Assembly (NCBI GenBank): GCA_903813345.2
Contig: CAIIXF020000001.1
Location: forward strand, 41,011,366 to 41,075,365
Source: Owenia fusiformis
Taxonomy: Eukaryota > Annelida > Polychaeta > Sabellida > Oweniidae
DNA: 64,000 bases
Direction: 5' to 3'
Shown here: one piece after another, positions 25,001 to 36,100 of the stretch
How positions within the stretch are numbered: the stretch's first letter is position 1
Layout of the letters: every line of letters begins with the position of its first letter
Made by a program: the position numbers and the translations under genes
The notes under the pieces: model-generated
What the model was told of the DNA's origin: nothing
The model's input: the letters and a program-made list of their open reading frames with translations, nothing else
Databases searched by the model: none

Positions 25001-28000
25001 TATTTGAATTATTTATTAAATTATACTCAAATACTTATAATTTGCTCTTTTAGTCTTAGAATCCTGAAAGTCCATTCAGTGAAAACTAACAAAAATCTGA
25101 ACTCGCTAATTGTTTAGTTTAACTTGAACATTTTTTTTTAGATTTTCAGACATGGGACTCATCTCATGAGGGTTATGACAATATAGAAATCTAACATATT
25201 CTGTGAAAATATGAGATAAGTGATGAAATTATGATAAAAACATGAATTTTTACTCAACATTATATTGTTCCCTTGTAGTAATGAGATAGCTAGCATAGTA
25301 TGTTTGTTTGATTATATGGATAAAGTATCATTTTTGTGAGACTACATGACACAAATTAGCAGCCAAGTTGGAGAAGTTGTTAATTATTATGAAGATCAAT
25401 TTAAATAAGACAATCTAAGGTATTAAAATTATCCAGTATATACCTTATTAACTTAATAAGTCATTGTTTCAGGCTATTATACAAACATTGTATTTTAATG
25501 TAATAAAGCTTGAAGCTTACGTAAAGTACAAAGACATGTAAAACCCTGTATAAGTGACATGTGACGATGATAAGAGTCAGTATAAGATATATATAAATAA
25601 ACATCTGAAGCCAAGTTGAGACACTATACAGTAAAACCTGTCTGATGGAATACCTCTCTGTAGGGAAAACCTATGAACAAGGAATGCTTTTCAAAAGAAC
25701 CAAATATTTTTCTATTGACTTACATGTTAACACTTTTTGGGGCAAATTATGAAAATTCACCTGTGAATAAGGAATATGGAATATTGGTGACACTGTATAT
25801 TCTATTATTTTTCAGAGGTGTGAAAGTCTTAAGCCAATATCTGATTCTAAAAAGCTTGGATTAATATGAATGAGATTAAGATCCCAATTAAGATAAGCCA
25901 ATTGTTTACAGGATGTAGCATCCCACCCACTGTTAATTAACCTGATATATCTAAAACAAATACTAATCTGTTTGTTACTTATTATCATGACACTAATTCT
26001 TCCTTTCAACAAACCTTATTATTTCTCATCAGTTGTGATAATCTACACAATTGTTTTATGGATTTGACAGAAGCCCATGTGTCATGTTGAGCCAAACCTT
26101 TTTCAATCTTTTACTGATCCAAAATTCTAAATTATCAATGATATAAAATGGGGTTGATGAAACTTGAAATTCAGTTCTTAGCAACATATCTCTACACATC
26201 ACATCAACTAGACATCATCAGAAGCCAGCATCAGCAGCTAAAATCAACATAGGGAGGGCGCCCCTTATCCTCAGCCAATGAAGGCAGGTTGGAGACCTTC
26301 ATACATCTTTCAAGATGTTACAACAAGGTCTAGCAACCAAGATGGAGTCGGTATTGGTACAATCAATCAATGCCCAAATATATACAAATATGCTTATTCG
26401 GCAAGTCTGAGTTTACTGAAAGTGCTCAGGAAGCACTACTACTCTACTACCTACTCTCTATAGGGAAAACCTCTGAACAAGGAAACTTTCCTCCAGTCCG
26501 AAGAGCATTCCCTGTTCGCAGGTTATACTGTACTTCCTCCTATGTTTTACCAGACAAGTTGTGTACTTAAGGTAATACCAAAGTGCTAACAAAATTTTTT
26601 CTAAAATCTTCTCACTTTATACAAGGCAGTTTTCTACTAAAAAGTGCTACAAGTCACAAAATGATGTAAATCGCAAACATAGTGTTAAACCTAGGCAAAT
26701 GTGACAGAATAATGGTCATAAAAAGCAATGCAATGTTTCAACTTCTACAAGCGTTTGTTATCTAAAATAGATATTCTGATGGTGTTCTTAAAGTACATCC
26801 TACTGAAGGACTTCAAGTGCAGTGTACTTTATGGGGTGAAATAACCATTGTTTTCTTCAATCTTAAGTTTTCAATTTCAGTATTAATATATCCACTTACT
26901 GATCAAAAACTATCTATTTTTTGAAAAGTGGGTCTCTTCAATAGAAAACCTGGGCTTATGCTGCGGACTAGTAATTTAATAGTACAATTTAAGGTACATG
27001 AGTTCATCACTTCCAAATAAATGCAATATCACAATCCCATCCAATAAGTCTTAAATTCTTTTTCATCAGATGATCCACAGCTGATTTTAAATTAAGATTA
27101 ATATGAATGTAATCTGATATACTATTGTGGCTTCCTTTCACTTTGGGCTCAATTTCCTATAATTTGTAGGCAATTTTGGCAATGATTCAAGGAACAAAAT
27201 AAAGTTTAGAATGTGACAAATCAGCTGATTTTTCTCATTGGAATACTTTCTTACAATTATGTTACCTCTTACTTGTGGTATGGCATTGGTCTAGTAGTTA
27301 CACAAATCCTTAATGTGAGGTTGTTTTGGATTGTTTGCCTCCCAGGGGTTTGCCTCAAAGATTTGTCTTCTTCCTGATGCTTAAGACATTTTGAAACCCC
27401 CTGGTCTTATATCTGGATATTTGGTATGGCATTGGTCCTATATTTGGACATTTGGTATGGTATTGGTCTTATCTTATATGTAGACATTTGGTATAGCTTT
27501 CTCTTGAAAGCCCATGTTACAACATTAGGTACGCTTTCTATAAAAAATTGGATCATTTGCCTCCCAGGGGTTTGCCTCAAAGATTTGTCTTCTTCCTGGT
27601 GCTTAAGACATTTTGAAACCCCCTGGTCTTATATCTTGATATTTGGTATGGCATTGGTCCTATATTTGGACATTTGGTATGGTATTGGTCTTATCTTATA
27701 TGTAGACATTTGGTATAGCTTTCTCTTGAAAGCCCATGTTACAACATTAGGTACGCTTTCTATAAAAAATTGGATCATTTGCCTCCCAGGGGTTTGCCTC
27801 AAAGATTTGTCTTCTTCCTGGTGCTTAAGACATTTTGAAACCCCCTGGTCTTATATCTTGATATTTGGTATGGCATTGGTCCTATATTTGGACATTTGGT
27901 ATGGTATTGGTCTTATCTTATATGTAGACATTTGGTATAGCTTTCTCTTGAAAGCCCATGTTACAACATTAGGTACGCTTTCTATAAAAAATGGTTCACT

Positions 28001-30034
28001 TCAGATGATTTCTCAATTTAAAATAAAACATTCTCCGAAAATATTGGAAAAAGTGTGTGTATTATTGAACTACCAATCCAAACAAGACACAAGTCTACAG
28101 ATTGATCTTTATCACCAAGTGCTCCACTCATGCAGTCCATTTATATTCACCGATTTCACCATTTTATCAATTTATGTTAAATTATATATCTGATTTAAAA
28201 TGGCCTTATTAGCCTTTTGCAGATTATTGACATAGATATAGAAAAATAGCCTACAGTTTGGAACAAATAAATGACAGGTGGATTTTCTATCACCATATCC
28301 AAACCATGGTGTTTTGTAGTCATATAAATCCGACCGTTGTATGCTGTTCTGCGATATTCCTTGTTCTTATTTGGATATTTATTTTTTATCATTTTCTTAG
28401 CATATACCGTCGTAGATGTAATTGCTAACAAATTGCGGTAAACGCTTTTCTGGCCTGTCTTGGTAACCATAGTTACCATACTAACCAGTCACACAAATTA
28501 TCAAGTAATTATTTAGCCCCAACATCAAAGTGTTAAATCTTACCTTAGACATGTAAAACGCTTGATAATTGACGAAATATAATCAATTTAATTATATTTT
28601 CATTATCGCCGCCATGTTGCTGAATGTTGTTTCTGGTACTCTAAATGTAAAACATGTATCGAAACGGAATCATAATTAACAGAGATCGATTCCAAAGCCG
28701 TTCTCTCATACTTATTACTTTTCTCATTTTGAAACTATAACTTCTCCAAATAACTTCCCTTCTTAACGACACTGCTTCCTTTTCAACTGAACCTTATGAT
28801 TTTATTTGATATAGTCTTATGATTTTGTTTGATATAGTTTTACATCTAGACTCAGATTAACCCGGAAGTGACCTTGGTATGGCAAAATTTTAAAATTCAA
28901 GCGGCATGCTTATATTTCTTCAATTACCAAGCGTTTTACGTGCTTAATGTAAGATTAAATACTCGGAGATACGCGGAGTTTGTATGACCCTTGTATGCAA
29001 GAAAATTAGAAAAAATAAATATCCAAATCAGAAAAAATAACAACAAATAACATCATACGAGGACACAGATGTTGGCCAGATCGTTTTGTAGTAGGATCTC
29101 ATAGGCTCAAAGAATAATACAGAAGATGCGTCACTCAATTGGAAAATTTAAAAAAAATATGACCACCTTTTAAAACGTTCCTCATAAAAAATGGTACCTG
29201 CTTCCCCTTGACTGATTTTGTACTTGATTTGTAGCTGAGATCTTCATCTTTCTATTTCTACTTGATTGGTTCAAGTAAATAACCTATGGACGCAGTGATT
29301 TGACTTTTAATACGGCAAATATTTTTCACTAGATCCGGACTCTTGTGTGTCCAAATATCATTGTACTGATGACGTCACATTTCTGGAACCACGGGAGCTC
29401 CATTCAGATTTGGACAGACAAGAGTCCGGCGATAAAATATCACTGTTTTGGCCTCTTATCAATGCAGTATTGCTTGAATAACGGTCATTGGTGATAAAAA
29501 GGTTAGAGAATAACAAGACGCTTCAAATCAGGTATGATTTGTCTCATATTTTTCAGAAATGGCTACACAATCGTCATTTTAAAATTTGAAATTTTCTGAG
29601 GTGTCTCATCTTGAGGAATAATTATTGAGCTACTGATTCTACTACAAAAGAATCTGGCCGGGAACTATGTACGAGGGTCAGATTTATATGACTTTTTCTT
29701 AGGTGTTTTGAAGCCCTATAGTCTCAAATATTGTCTAGACACATATCCCTTAAAATTTGTATATTTAAATTTTGTATACCCTCATCCACTGATGTATGAC
29801 CTCTTGAGAATTCTCTTATTTTTAACATGGGAAATCCTGAGCTCACTTCAGCAAAGCCATGTGTCATTATTTTTGTTCCAAACTGTACATGAATCATGAT
29901 GAAAATCAGAAAAGATTCTTACCATCATCTTGCATGTTAGAATGAGGAGCATAAGATCTATGCATTTGACTATTATGTCTATCATTTGATGACTTTGTAT
30001 CCAGACTCTCATTAGTATGTCTTCTTGGCCTCAT
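10073..30034 (-). CDS. MCOLN: Mucolipin (TRPML) lysosomal cation channel with duplicated pore exon
   Basis: Coding exons, 5' to 3' on the minus strand: 30034-29923, 21863-21637, 21250-21059, 19307-19154, 18498-18384, 16583-16487, 16069-15851, 15398-15249, 15041-14940, 14680-14558, one of 13566-13360 or 13056-12835, 12379-12231, 10118-10073. All phases match, giving 630 or 635 residues. Features: cytosolic N-terminus ending [16 protein letters not shown] (about residues 75-90); S1 (about 97-119); the large luminal loop between S1 and S2 with Cys and N-glycosylation sites; S2-S5 in the exons from 16069 to 14558; pore motif NGDDM (about 513-517) then S6; C-terminal [14 protein letters not shown]; a Cys triplet as in the palmitoylated human tail; final [10 protein letters not shown] resembling the human tail that carries a dileucine sorting signal. 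Family role: PI(3,5)P2-gated release of Ca2+, Fe2+ and other cations from endolysosomes. Closest vertebrate paralogue not resolved. Confidence 0.95.
10753..11203. mobile_element. TIR element in mucolipin last intron
   Basis: Inverted termini ACYGGAGTTTCTCGCAAATA are followed by CCCATGGG and GTTTATTT on both sides; the element is flanked by TA dinucleotides. At 451 bp with no coding frame it is a MITE-like non-autonomous element, probably of a TA-targeting superfamily. Confidence 0.7.
12606..12765. repeat. 48-bp-arm hairpin just downstream of pore exon b
   Basis: Arms at about 12606-12656 and 12716-12765 (core ATTTCTTCAGAGAATTTTT and its complement) are near perfect and separated by about 60 bp. 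They would fold as a hairpin in the pre-mRNA in the intron after exon 12835-13056. Probably a small foldback element. Confidence 0.75.
12835..13056 (-). CDS. MCOLN: Mucolipin pore-S6 exon, version b
   Basis: This 222-bp exon (74 codons, phase 0 at both ends) lies 303 bp downstream of version a and is clearly its paralogue: [20 protein letters not shown] at the start, MDTYETIK at the end. Acceptor ATTTTTCAG and donor GTAAAA are intact, with no stops or frameshift. It carries five extra residues (within [12 protein letters not shown]) between filter and S6 but keeps Phe after NGDDM and the WLYSRIYLY sequence typical of vertebrate TRPMLs. Using both exons together would give two pores in one subunit, so mutually exclusive use is expected (inference). 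Confidence 0.92.
13360..13566 (-). CDS. MCOLN: Mucolipin pore-S6 exon, version a
   Basis: This 207-bp exon (69 codons, phase 0 at both ends) begins [20 protein letters not shown] and ends MDSYDTIK. Acceptor TTTTTGTAG and donor GTGGGT are intact. It encodes pore helix, selectivity filter and S6. The distance from filter to the WLYS start of S6 equals that in human TRPML1 (13 residues), so this is the canonical-length version. It has Tyr after NGDDM and Gln in WLYSQIYLY where human and version b have Phe and Arg. Confidence 0.93.
14058..14212. repeat. Palindromic foldback element
   Basis: Near-perfect inverted arms (core TCATTGAATATATGCC with its complement GGCATATATTCAATGA) surround a short GC-richer centre, GCCCGAGCTTGCGAGGG. 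The element is about 155 bp, in the mucolipin intron between exons 13566 and 14558. It is non-coding and similar in architecture, though not in sequence, to those at 22191 and 43429. Confidence 0.75.
16584..18383. other. Mucolipin intron, no recognisable feature
   Basis: This is AT-rich intron sequence between the exons at 16487-16583 and 18384-18498. I looked for extra exons and elements on both strands and saw nothing I could support. Confidence 0.5.
19442..19642. mobile_element. TIR-like element, copy 1, in mucolipin intron
   Basis: This element runs from CATCCTCCGATCACAGGGCT through a core beginning CCTGCTATAACCAA (with ACTGAATCACGTGATCT) to GGAGGTACGGATTCTGG and AGAGGATG. A second copy lies at about 61091-61301 with the outer ends swapped relative to the core. 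No coding frame. Confidence 0.6.
19881..19918 (+). repeat. Solo terminus of the 43747 element family
   Basis: The sequence ATACAAGGGGCGATCCATAT then TTCTGATAAAAATGCTCTC matches the terminal inverted repeat of the element at 43747-44111. A similar solo end lies at 39412-39458. No partner end was found here, so it is probably a decayed copy. Confidence 0.5.
20590..20710. repeat. Diverged repeat pair member 1 (mucolipin intron)
   Basis: A stretch with CCAACCACCGAACACAATCC and then AAAAAAGTTGGAGACTATAA resembles 21930-22090 (CCAAACACCATCCAC, AAAAAGTTGGATACTATAA). Both are AC-rich, non-coding and about 120-160 bp, so they look like diverged copies of one dispersed element. Confidence 0.4.
21930..22090. 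repeat. Diverged repeat pair member 2 (mucolipin intron)
   Basis: This copy has a local short tandem run (ATGCCAAACACC and variants) and the same flanks (GCAAAATGTTACCACCT; AAAAAGTTGGATACTATAA) as 20590-20710. Confidence 0.4.
22191..22328. repeat. Palindromic foldback element with 60-bp arms
   Basis: Left arm 22191-22250 and right arm 22265-22328 are nearly perfect complements (AACAAATATTTCACTCTAT ... ATAGAGTGAAATATTTGTT) around the centre GAAGCCCGAAGGGC. A second, outer inverted repeat (TATCACTGTCTAGCTA and its complement) sits at about 22335-22352 and 22600-22618, so two elements may be abutted or nested. Confidence 0.8.
22630..23996. other. Mucolipin intron, no recognisable feature
   Basis: AT-rich intron between the repeat cluster at 22.2-22.6 kb and the repeat-coding exon ending at 23997. 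I see no exon or element termini. Confidence 0.45.
23997..24615 (-). CDS. MCOLN: Candidate alternative 5' exon of mucolipin with 36-residue repeats
   Basis: An open frame ends at a strong donor (GTAAGTG) in phase 1, exactly the phase needed to join the next mucolipin exon at 21863. It could be an alternative first exon starting at the ATG at 24615 (206 codons plus one base). It could also be an internal exon spliced at GTATGCCAG just after that ATG, which also fits exon 1's phase. The protein is Ser/Thr/Asn-rich and hydrophilic. It has three copies of a 108-bp unit (36 residues, core [20 protein letters not shown]) at about 24060-24390 that keep the frame. Its function is unknown; being N-terminal it would be cytosolic. 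A plain tandem repeat with fortuitous frame is the alternative. Confidence 0.5.
25627..26532. mobile_element. Possible pogo/mariner-like MITE remnant
   Basis: The left end TACAGTAAAACCTGTC and right end GCAGGTTATACTGTA are imperfect TIRs, each bounded by TA. The internal words ACCTMTGAACAAGGAA recur near both ends. There is no transposase frame, and ends and interior are too degraded for a firm family call. Confidence 0.45.
27331..27991. repeat. Three tandem copies of a 222-bp unit
   Basis: The marker GCCTCCCAGGGGTTTGCCTC recurs at 27337, 27559 and 27781, exactly 222 bp apart. Copies 2 and 3 look almost identical and copy 1 differs slightly. Because 222 is a multiple of three, an open frame of 255 codons (27426-28193) runs through the array; I regard it as a by-product. 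Location: mucolipin first intron. Confidence 0.9.
29335..29429. repeat. 95-bp element with 23-bp inverted ends
   Basis: CCGGACTCTTGTGTGTCCAAAT at the left pairs with ATTTGGACAGACAAGAGTCCGG at the right, one mismatch. It is a short MITE or hairpin about 500 bp downstream (minus-strand sense) of mucolipin exon 1. Confidence 0.7.
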
Positions 30035-30704
30035 CGTTTCAGGATTTACAGCAGTAAAACTTAAAAACAAGAGTACGCATGCATCTTGAATATTTTTTGT
30101 TTTTATTTTTCCTGCTCTAGATCTAGCTCAGTATTTCACATCTTGTTTAGTATCTATATGATAGGAAATTTAACATTAATCTATGTAATATATCATAAAA
30201 ATAAATGAAATGTTCTTTTGGTTTTGTAGTATCGACTAAACAAAACTAATTTAGCGAGAAGATATTTACAAATGTGAAGTTAGGAAAAATTCGAAACAAG
30301 GTTTAACAGAAAATGAAACCGGAAGTTACAAAAATGGAAAAAGAAAAAGACGAGTTGTGTAAGTAAAGTACCATTTATTCAGCTTCTTCACTACAAATAT
30401 AAAATATATATTGATTTTGTTTCTAAGAGAGTATTTGGGTATGATAGAAGTAGCGTTTCAAATATATTTATCGAAGGGTTATTGTGCAATTATCAATAAA
30501 CATTTTCTTTTTTTTTATTTAAAAATTTTGGCAAGTCACTCAAAAACTGAAACAATCAGAGGGTCGATATTAGATCCATAGGGAGCTATTTACACTGGAA
30601 AAAGCAAAGAGCAGTGTAAAGAACTTCTATTATGAGATCAAATTTTTTCTCAGAGTCCATAATGCACTGATTACACATTCAGATCAGTAATTCCCACATA
30701 CTAT

Positions 30705-32274
30705 CTATTGCAAGACTTACGCCTGCCACAACCGTCGCCATGTTAATCAGTGTTTTTAAGTAGCGCAAGGATCCTGCCATGACCGTGGTAGTGTTATCGT
30801 GTAAGCCTGGTATAACCGTGACAGGCTGGTATAACCGTGACAATGCTGTATTATATTGCAAGGCCTGTCATGACCTATCGTGGAAACCTGGCATGACCGT
30901 AGCCTTTATTGTGGTTTATAAGTGAATGTGAATATAAATGTGTAGTAGTAATTTTGATTTTGACATGATTAAGGTAGTTAAACACCATGATCGCATAGTA
31001 TTAAACTGTTTAATTGTAATGACGATCACTTAAAATTGTTAAGGATATTCCTGGCATTAATGTCATACATATTTACTAGTCATTGCAATACACTATAACG
31101 GTCATAGTAGGACTAAGCCTAAATTTCTACATTACCACCCTCATACCTGGCCTTGCAATACTATATTAAATTGTCACGGTCATACCAGGCTTTGCGATCC
31201 CATAATACATTGTCACGGACATGGCAGGTTTTGAAATACACATTGTCACGGTCACTTTTAGCAATCATAAATTTCTACATTACCACTCTCATACCCGAAC
31301 ATTGCCACGGCGGTCATACCAAGCCTTGCAATACTATATTACATTGTCACGGCGATGCCAGGCCTTGCAGTACTATATTACATTGCCACGATCATGCCAG
31401 GCTTTGCAATACACATGGTCACGGTTATAGCAGTCCTAATTGTAAATTTCTACATTACCACTCTCAGACCTGAACTTGCAATACTATATTTACATTGTCA
31501 CGGTCATGCCAGGCCTTGCAGTACTACAGTATATTACATTGTCACGGTCATTCCAGGCCTTGCAGAACTATATAACACTGTCACGGTCATGCCAGGCCTT
31601 GCAGAACTATATAACACTGTCACGGTCATGCCAGGCCTTGCAGTACTATATTATATTACATTGTAACGGTCATGCCAAGCCTTGCAGAACTATATTACAT
31701 TGTCACGGTCATGGCAGGCATTGCAATATAATACAGCATTGTCGCGGTTATACCAGGCTTTCACGATAACATTACTACGGTCATGGCAGGATCCTTGCGC
31801 TACTTAAAAACACTGAATAACATGGTGACGGTTACACCAGGCGTTAGTCTTGCAACAGATAGGGTCTCGTAATGAACTTGCAATACTATATTTACATTGT
31901 CACGGTCATGCCAGGCCTTGCAGTACTACAGTATATTACATTGTCACGGTCATTCCAGGCCTTGCAGAACTATATAACACTGTCACGGTCATGCCAGGCC
32001 TTGCAGAACTATATAACACTGTCACGGTCATGCCAGGCCTTGCAGTACTATATTATATTACATTGTAACGGTCATGCCAAGCCTTGCAGAACTATATTAC
32101 ATTGTCACGGTCATGGCAGGCATTGCAATATAATACAGCATTGTCGCGGTTATACCAGGCTTTCACGATAACATTACTACGGTCATGGCAGGATCCTTGC
32201 GCTACTTAAAAACACTGAATAACATGGTGACGGTTACACCAGGCGTTAGTCTTGCAACAGATAGGGTCTCGTAA
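30705..32274. repeat. Large foldback repeat with minisatellite interior
   Basis: The left terminus CTATCTATTGCAAGACT...ACGCCTG (about 30701-30880) is the inverted complement of about 31690-31862, and again of the duplicate at 32092-32264. Between the arms lie about a dozen degenerate units of 33-45 bp built on CACGGTCATGCCAGGC then CTTGCA. The whole lies between the divergent mucolipin and ECM29 genes. Open frames through it are low complexity and not credible genes. Confidence 0.85.
31471..32274. repeat. 402-bp perfect-looking tandem duplication
   Basis: 31471-31872 is repeated as 31873-32274, from TGAACTTGCAATACTATA to AGATAGGGTCTCGTAA. I saw no differences in the stretches compared. The unit covers several minisatellite repeats plus the right arm of the foldback element, so the duplication is recent or an assembly artefact. 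Confidence 0.88.
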
Positions 32275-33148
32275 TTCCGTAGGGACATTTCGTTTTCCAC
32301 CTGATTTGACTCCTGATTACAAAAGCCACATGGTCGTTTTCCTCATGACTTGTCCAATTAAAATGGATTGGTAATACTTTGAAAGTTAAGTGTTTTACTT
32401 GAGAGATATTGATGTTAAAATTCAACTACGAAATTGCTGGCATACAAGGATCCCCCAAGCTACGTTAGTTTCAAAAAGTATCAGAACTGTCATACAGGCA
32501 ATGTCTGCCTAGGAGGGAAAATTACTTATAAACTTATGTGAAAATATAAGTAAATATGGTATTAAAAAATAGATAAATTTTTGAAACAAACCTTGCGGTT
32601 TGAAATTTTCATGCTGCCATCGTTTTATTGAAATTTGGAAAGTCATCCCAAGTGTCTGATCGATCCAGGTTTTGAAAAATGGATAAAAATTAAGCATGTT
32701 TGGTGACTGTTTTTAAGACACCTGGACACATTTTCCTCGAGGCAAGATAATCATTATTAAAGATAATTATATAGGGAATACAAAAGATATTCGAAAAAAA
32801 AAACATTTCCAATTTAAAAAAGATAATATTTTCCAACATTAACCACCGGTCAAATCACGGGTCAAAATCAGGGATAAAACAAAACGTCCCAATTTAGTAA
32901 ACTACATTGACTCTTAGAATTTTTTATCAAACTTTTGCCTCATTTTTGATAAAATTGTTTCTTCTCCAAATGTGAGGCCAACAAATAGTGCCATTTTCCA
33001 CAATGAAATCAATGAATTAAGTGCACAAGGTTACATAAATGCATATCATCAACACATTTGTATAGATGTTAAGCAGCCTAGAGAGATCATTGATTTGATA
33101 TGCCACATGTTTAGCTCTTGCACTGTTTTTTTTTATTATTACTTCCAG
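32275..33148. other. Upstream of first visible ECM29 exon
   Basis: This stretch should contain the ECM29 initiator exon or its promoter, but no short ATG exon ending in phase 1 could be singled out. Nothing else is recognisable. Confidence 0.4.
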
Positions 33149-36100
33149 TCCTCTTGGAGAGAGTATTCCTCAGATTAGGATCATGTGAGACAGATGAACA
33201 GCTTCAGTCAAACCTTGCCAAGTTTCTTGTACCATGTCTTTCAAAGATATCCAGTGAGTTTGAAAATGTGAGAAAAAAGGTATGGTGGATTTTGTTTTAC
33301 TTCTCTAGAAAATGATGTCATTGAAACATACTGTTACATAGTGCCAGTACGAGCCATATCCCATGAATAATGTAGTATGACCATTTTTCATTAAAGAAGT
33401 ATAATTTCTTTTGAGTAATTCCTCTGTAATTGTCATGTACTGTAAAGCCTGTGGAAATATAAAATACATGTATACTTGTATAGAGTATATTCTGAAAATT
33501 TAATTCACCAAAGACACATTTAACTGTAATTGCTATTCTTTATATTCCTTGGACTACTTCATTGTAGGTGATGGAGTTACTGACTCATATTAACAAAAGG
33601 GTTAAGAGTCGTCCTAAGATTCAGCTACCTGTTGATGATCTCCTGAAGCAGTATATGAGTCCAGATGCAACAGCGTTCATCACAGTTAGTGATATACATT
33701 TTATTTTATGTACTTGATTTTAAAACATGTCAATGATCCTTAAATACATCAGAAGCTATCAACTCACCCATGATTGTATTGATTATATGTACCTGTACAT
33801 TGTATATTTTTAACCTTTTCAAAATTAAATTCTGCTTTTTAAGAATAGCCTCATCTTCACACAGAATTAATCAGAATCTGAAATAAATGAAAACTAGATC
33901 CATATCCTCAAGATGATATATACATGTACATTTGTTTCAAAATGTGTACCTTCTTTGCAGAATTTTACAATACTCTATGTTAAGATGGGAGTTAGTCGGT
34001 TGCCACCCGAACAGCAAGGGGCTTTGGTGCCAACACTCTTCAACTGCTTAGAGGGTAAACCTAAACCACAACAAGACTGGTAAGACATACATTGTTAATA
34101 CTGTTATTGGTGACTGTCTCATTTATCAATACTTTCTTCATTTAATCATTTTTGTTTGGTGTTTCAGTAATGAAATCTCTAAAAAGTGTTACCATCAAAT
34201 TTTCTTAAAAAAACTCTCAAATCTGAATTGTACTTACTCATTAGACCAAAAACAATTGGAGTAAAACTGCATTTTGATCAGTCAAAAAAGTTACTATGCA
34301 TGTCTAGCTATGTGAGAAAATGTCAATGGTGAATCATGTGAAAATTTGATCACATCTTGAAATTCCAATGACATTTTTTCATATACATGTCACCAATTGA
34401 AGTACATGTATATGTATTTTCCAGTATTCTTCAACTGATGATCACTGCAATTCAGTATATGAAAATACCTGAAGACCCGGCTAAAAGCAAAGTTCTTCTA
34501 CCTTTACAAGACAAACCACAGTTGACAAAGAATTTGCTTGCGTACATGTTGGATGCTCTCCTTTTACCATACGGGTGAGCTATCTTTGTTCAAATTGTTA
34601 GTTAGGATGTTTATGGCAAGATGAATACTATGTTTATTATAGGATTGATAAACACTATGCAGTATATAAGTTTTATAAATATGAATGATTACATTATTAT
34701 AATTATTAATTGATGGATGTAAATCAAAATTTGATTGTGCTTGCAGGTGGACTGGTCAGAAGGAGGGTGCTCCCACAATGTCTGCACCCCCAGGTCTTAC
34801 AACCAGTTCATACAAGGCTCTCACTGCTGAGGGTATACCTGAACCAGATGCATTGGAAAAGGTATATAACAATATAACAAAGTTTAAACATATAACATGG
34901 CTTTAAACACTTTGTTTATCTACATCTGTGGAGAAATAAAGTTTTTGCAAATGAATGATACAAATATTTTCAAATGCATAATACACTGAAATCTTTTTAT
35001 TATATTATATTGAAGTACAAGGAAAATATATTATCCATCCATTCATTTATGCCTGTTGCAAACATATGATTTGAGATTTCAAGCTTTAGAGATATGAAAG
35101 TTGATGTGAAAATGACCACTGTATTTTCATTGACAATTGAAGAAAAGTAAATAATCAATCTTTTTGGTTTAATTTAATTGCAGATAAAGATCGGATTATT
35201 AAAACTCCTTGGTGCAAATATGCTACCAGAACATGATGTGGTTTGTCTTTACACAGTTGCAACAGCAGATGCTCGTCATAATGTTGCAGAAACTGCAGAT
35301 AAAGAACTGAAAAGAATATCAGGCAGTGTTGACTGGAATAATATGGCTGTGATTAGTAAACTATTTGCAATCTATCAAGGGACTGTAGTTGTCAAAGGCA
35401 AACCAAGCCCTATCAAACCAGAACATATAAGATTACCAGTCAACATAAGAGTCAAGCTGAAGATTTTTCCATATTTCTTAAGATCCAGCGAATCTGCCAA
35501 TCACTTTCCAGCATGCATTCAGGTATGTATTTCAAATGTTTTTATGTTCTTATTTTTTATATATCATCCTCTATTGAGAGGGAATGTTAGGTTTTCTGTA
35601 TCCACTTACTCTAAAGTGTCTAGCTCTATTGTAATTATATTAATATGTAAAGCAACTCCCTTGGACATCTTGAATGTGATCATCCCATCATAATGTGGAG
35701 AATACTTTTTGAGATGCAAATACATTTGATTATCCTGATTGTCATGCCATGGTATACAGATTCTGTGCTACACTTTCACTGTACTGTCATATTTTCATCA
35801 TTTTCTCTTGAACATAACTTAGTTAAAACACCATATGCTACCAAGTATCATTTTATAAAAACATCATTGAGTATATTATAAATTATTCTAAAATAGTACT
35901 TACTCTACTCAAATTATTGAATAACTTCTAATATTTTTGAGGGGTCCTCAGGGGTTCCTAAGGGATTAATTCAGCTCCTTTTGTAAACATCACTGAATAC
36001 ACCCTCAGAAATACATGCAGATAAAATGCTCACATCATTCCATGGCTTTATATTTTCAGGTTCTTTTTGATGCTTTGTTTGGAACAGATACCAATGCCAA

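Noticed and set aside
27426-28193. 255-codon open frame on the plus strand
   Set aside because: It follows the three 222-bp tandem repeats; the protein is an exact internal repeat with no recognisable domain and lies antisense in a mucolipin intron.
28195-28479. 94-codon minus-strand frame with one hydrophobic stretch
   Set aside because: No recognisable family, weak start context, and an overlapping alternative frame with better splice logic; mentioned under findings but not called as a gene.
31153-32171. Several 70-106-codon frames with HCHGHARPC-like repeats
   Set aside because: They are translations of the minisatellite units in shifting frames; low complexity, no starts or splice logic.
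31471-32274. CRISPR-like array of regularly repeated motifs
   Set aside because: Units are contiguous degenerate minisatellite repeats without unique spacers, in a eukaryotic intergenic foldback.
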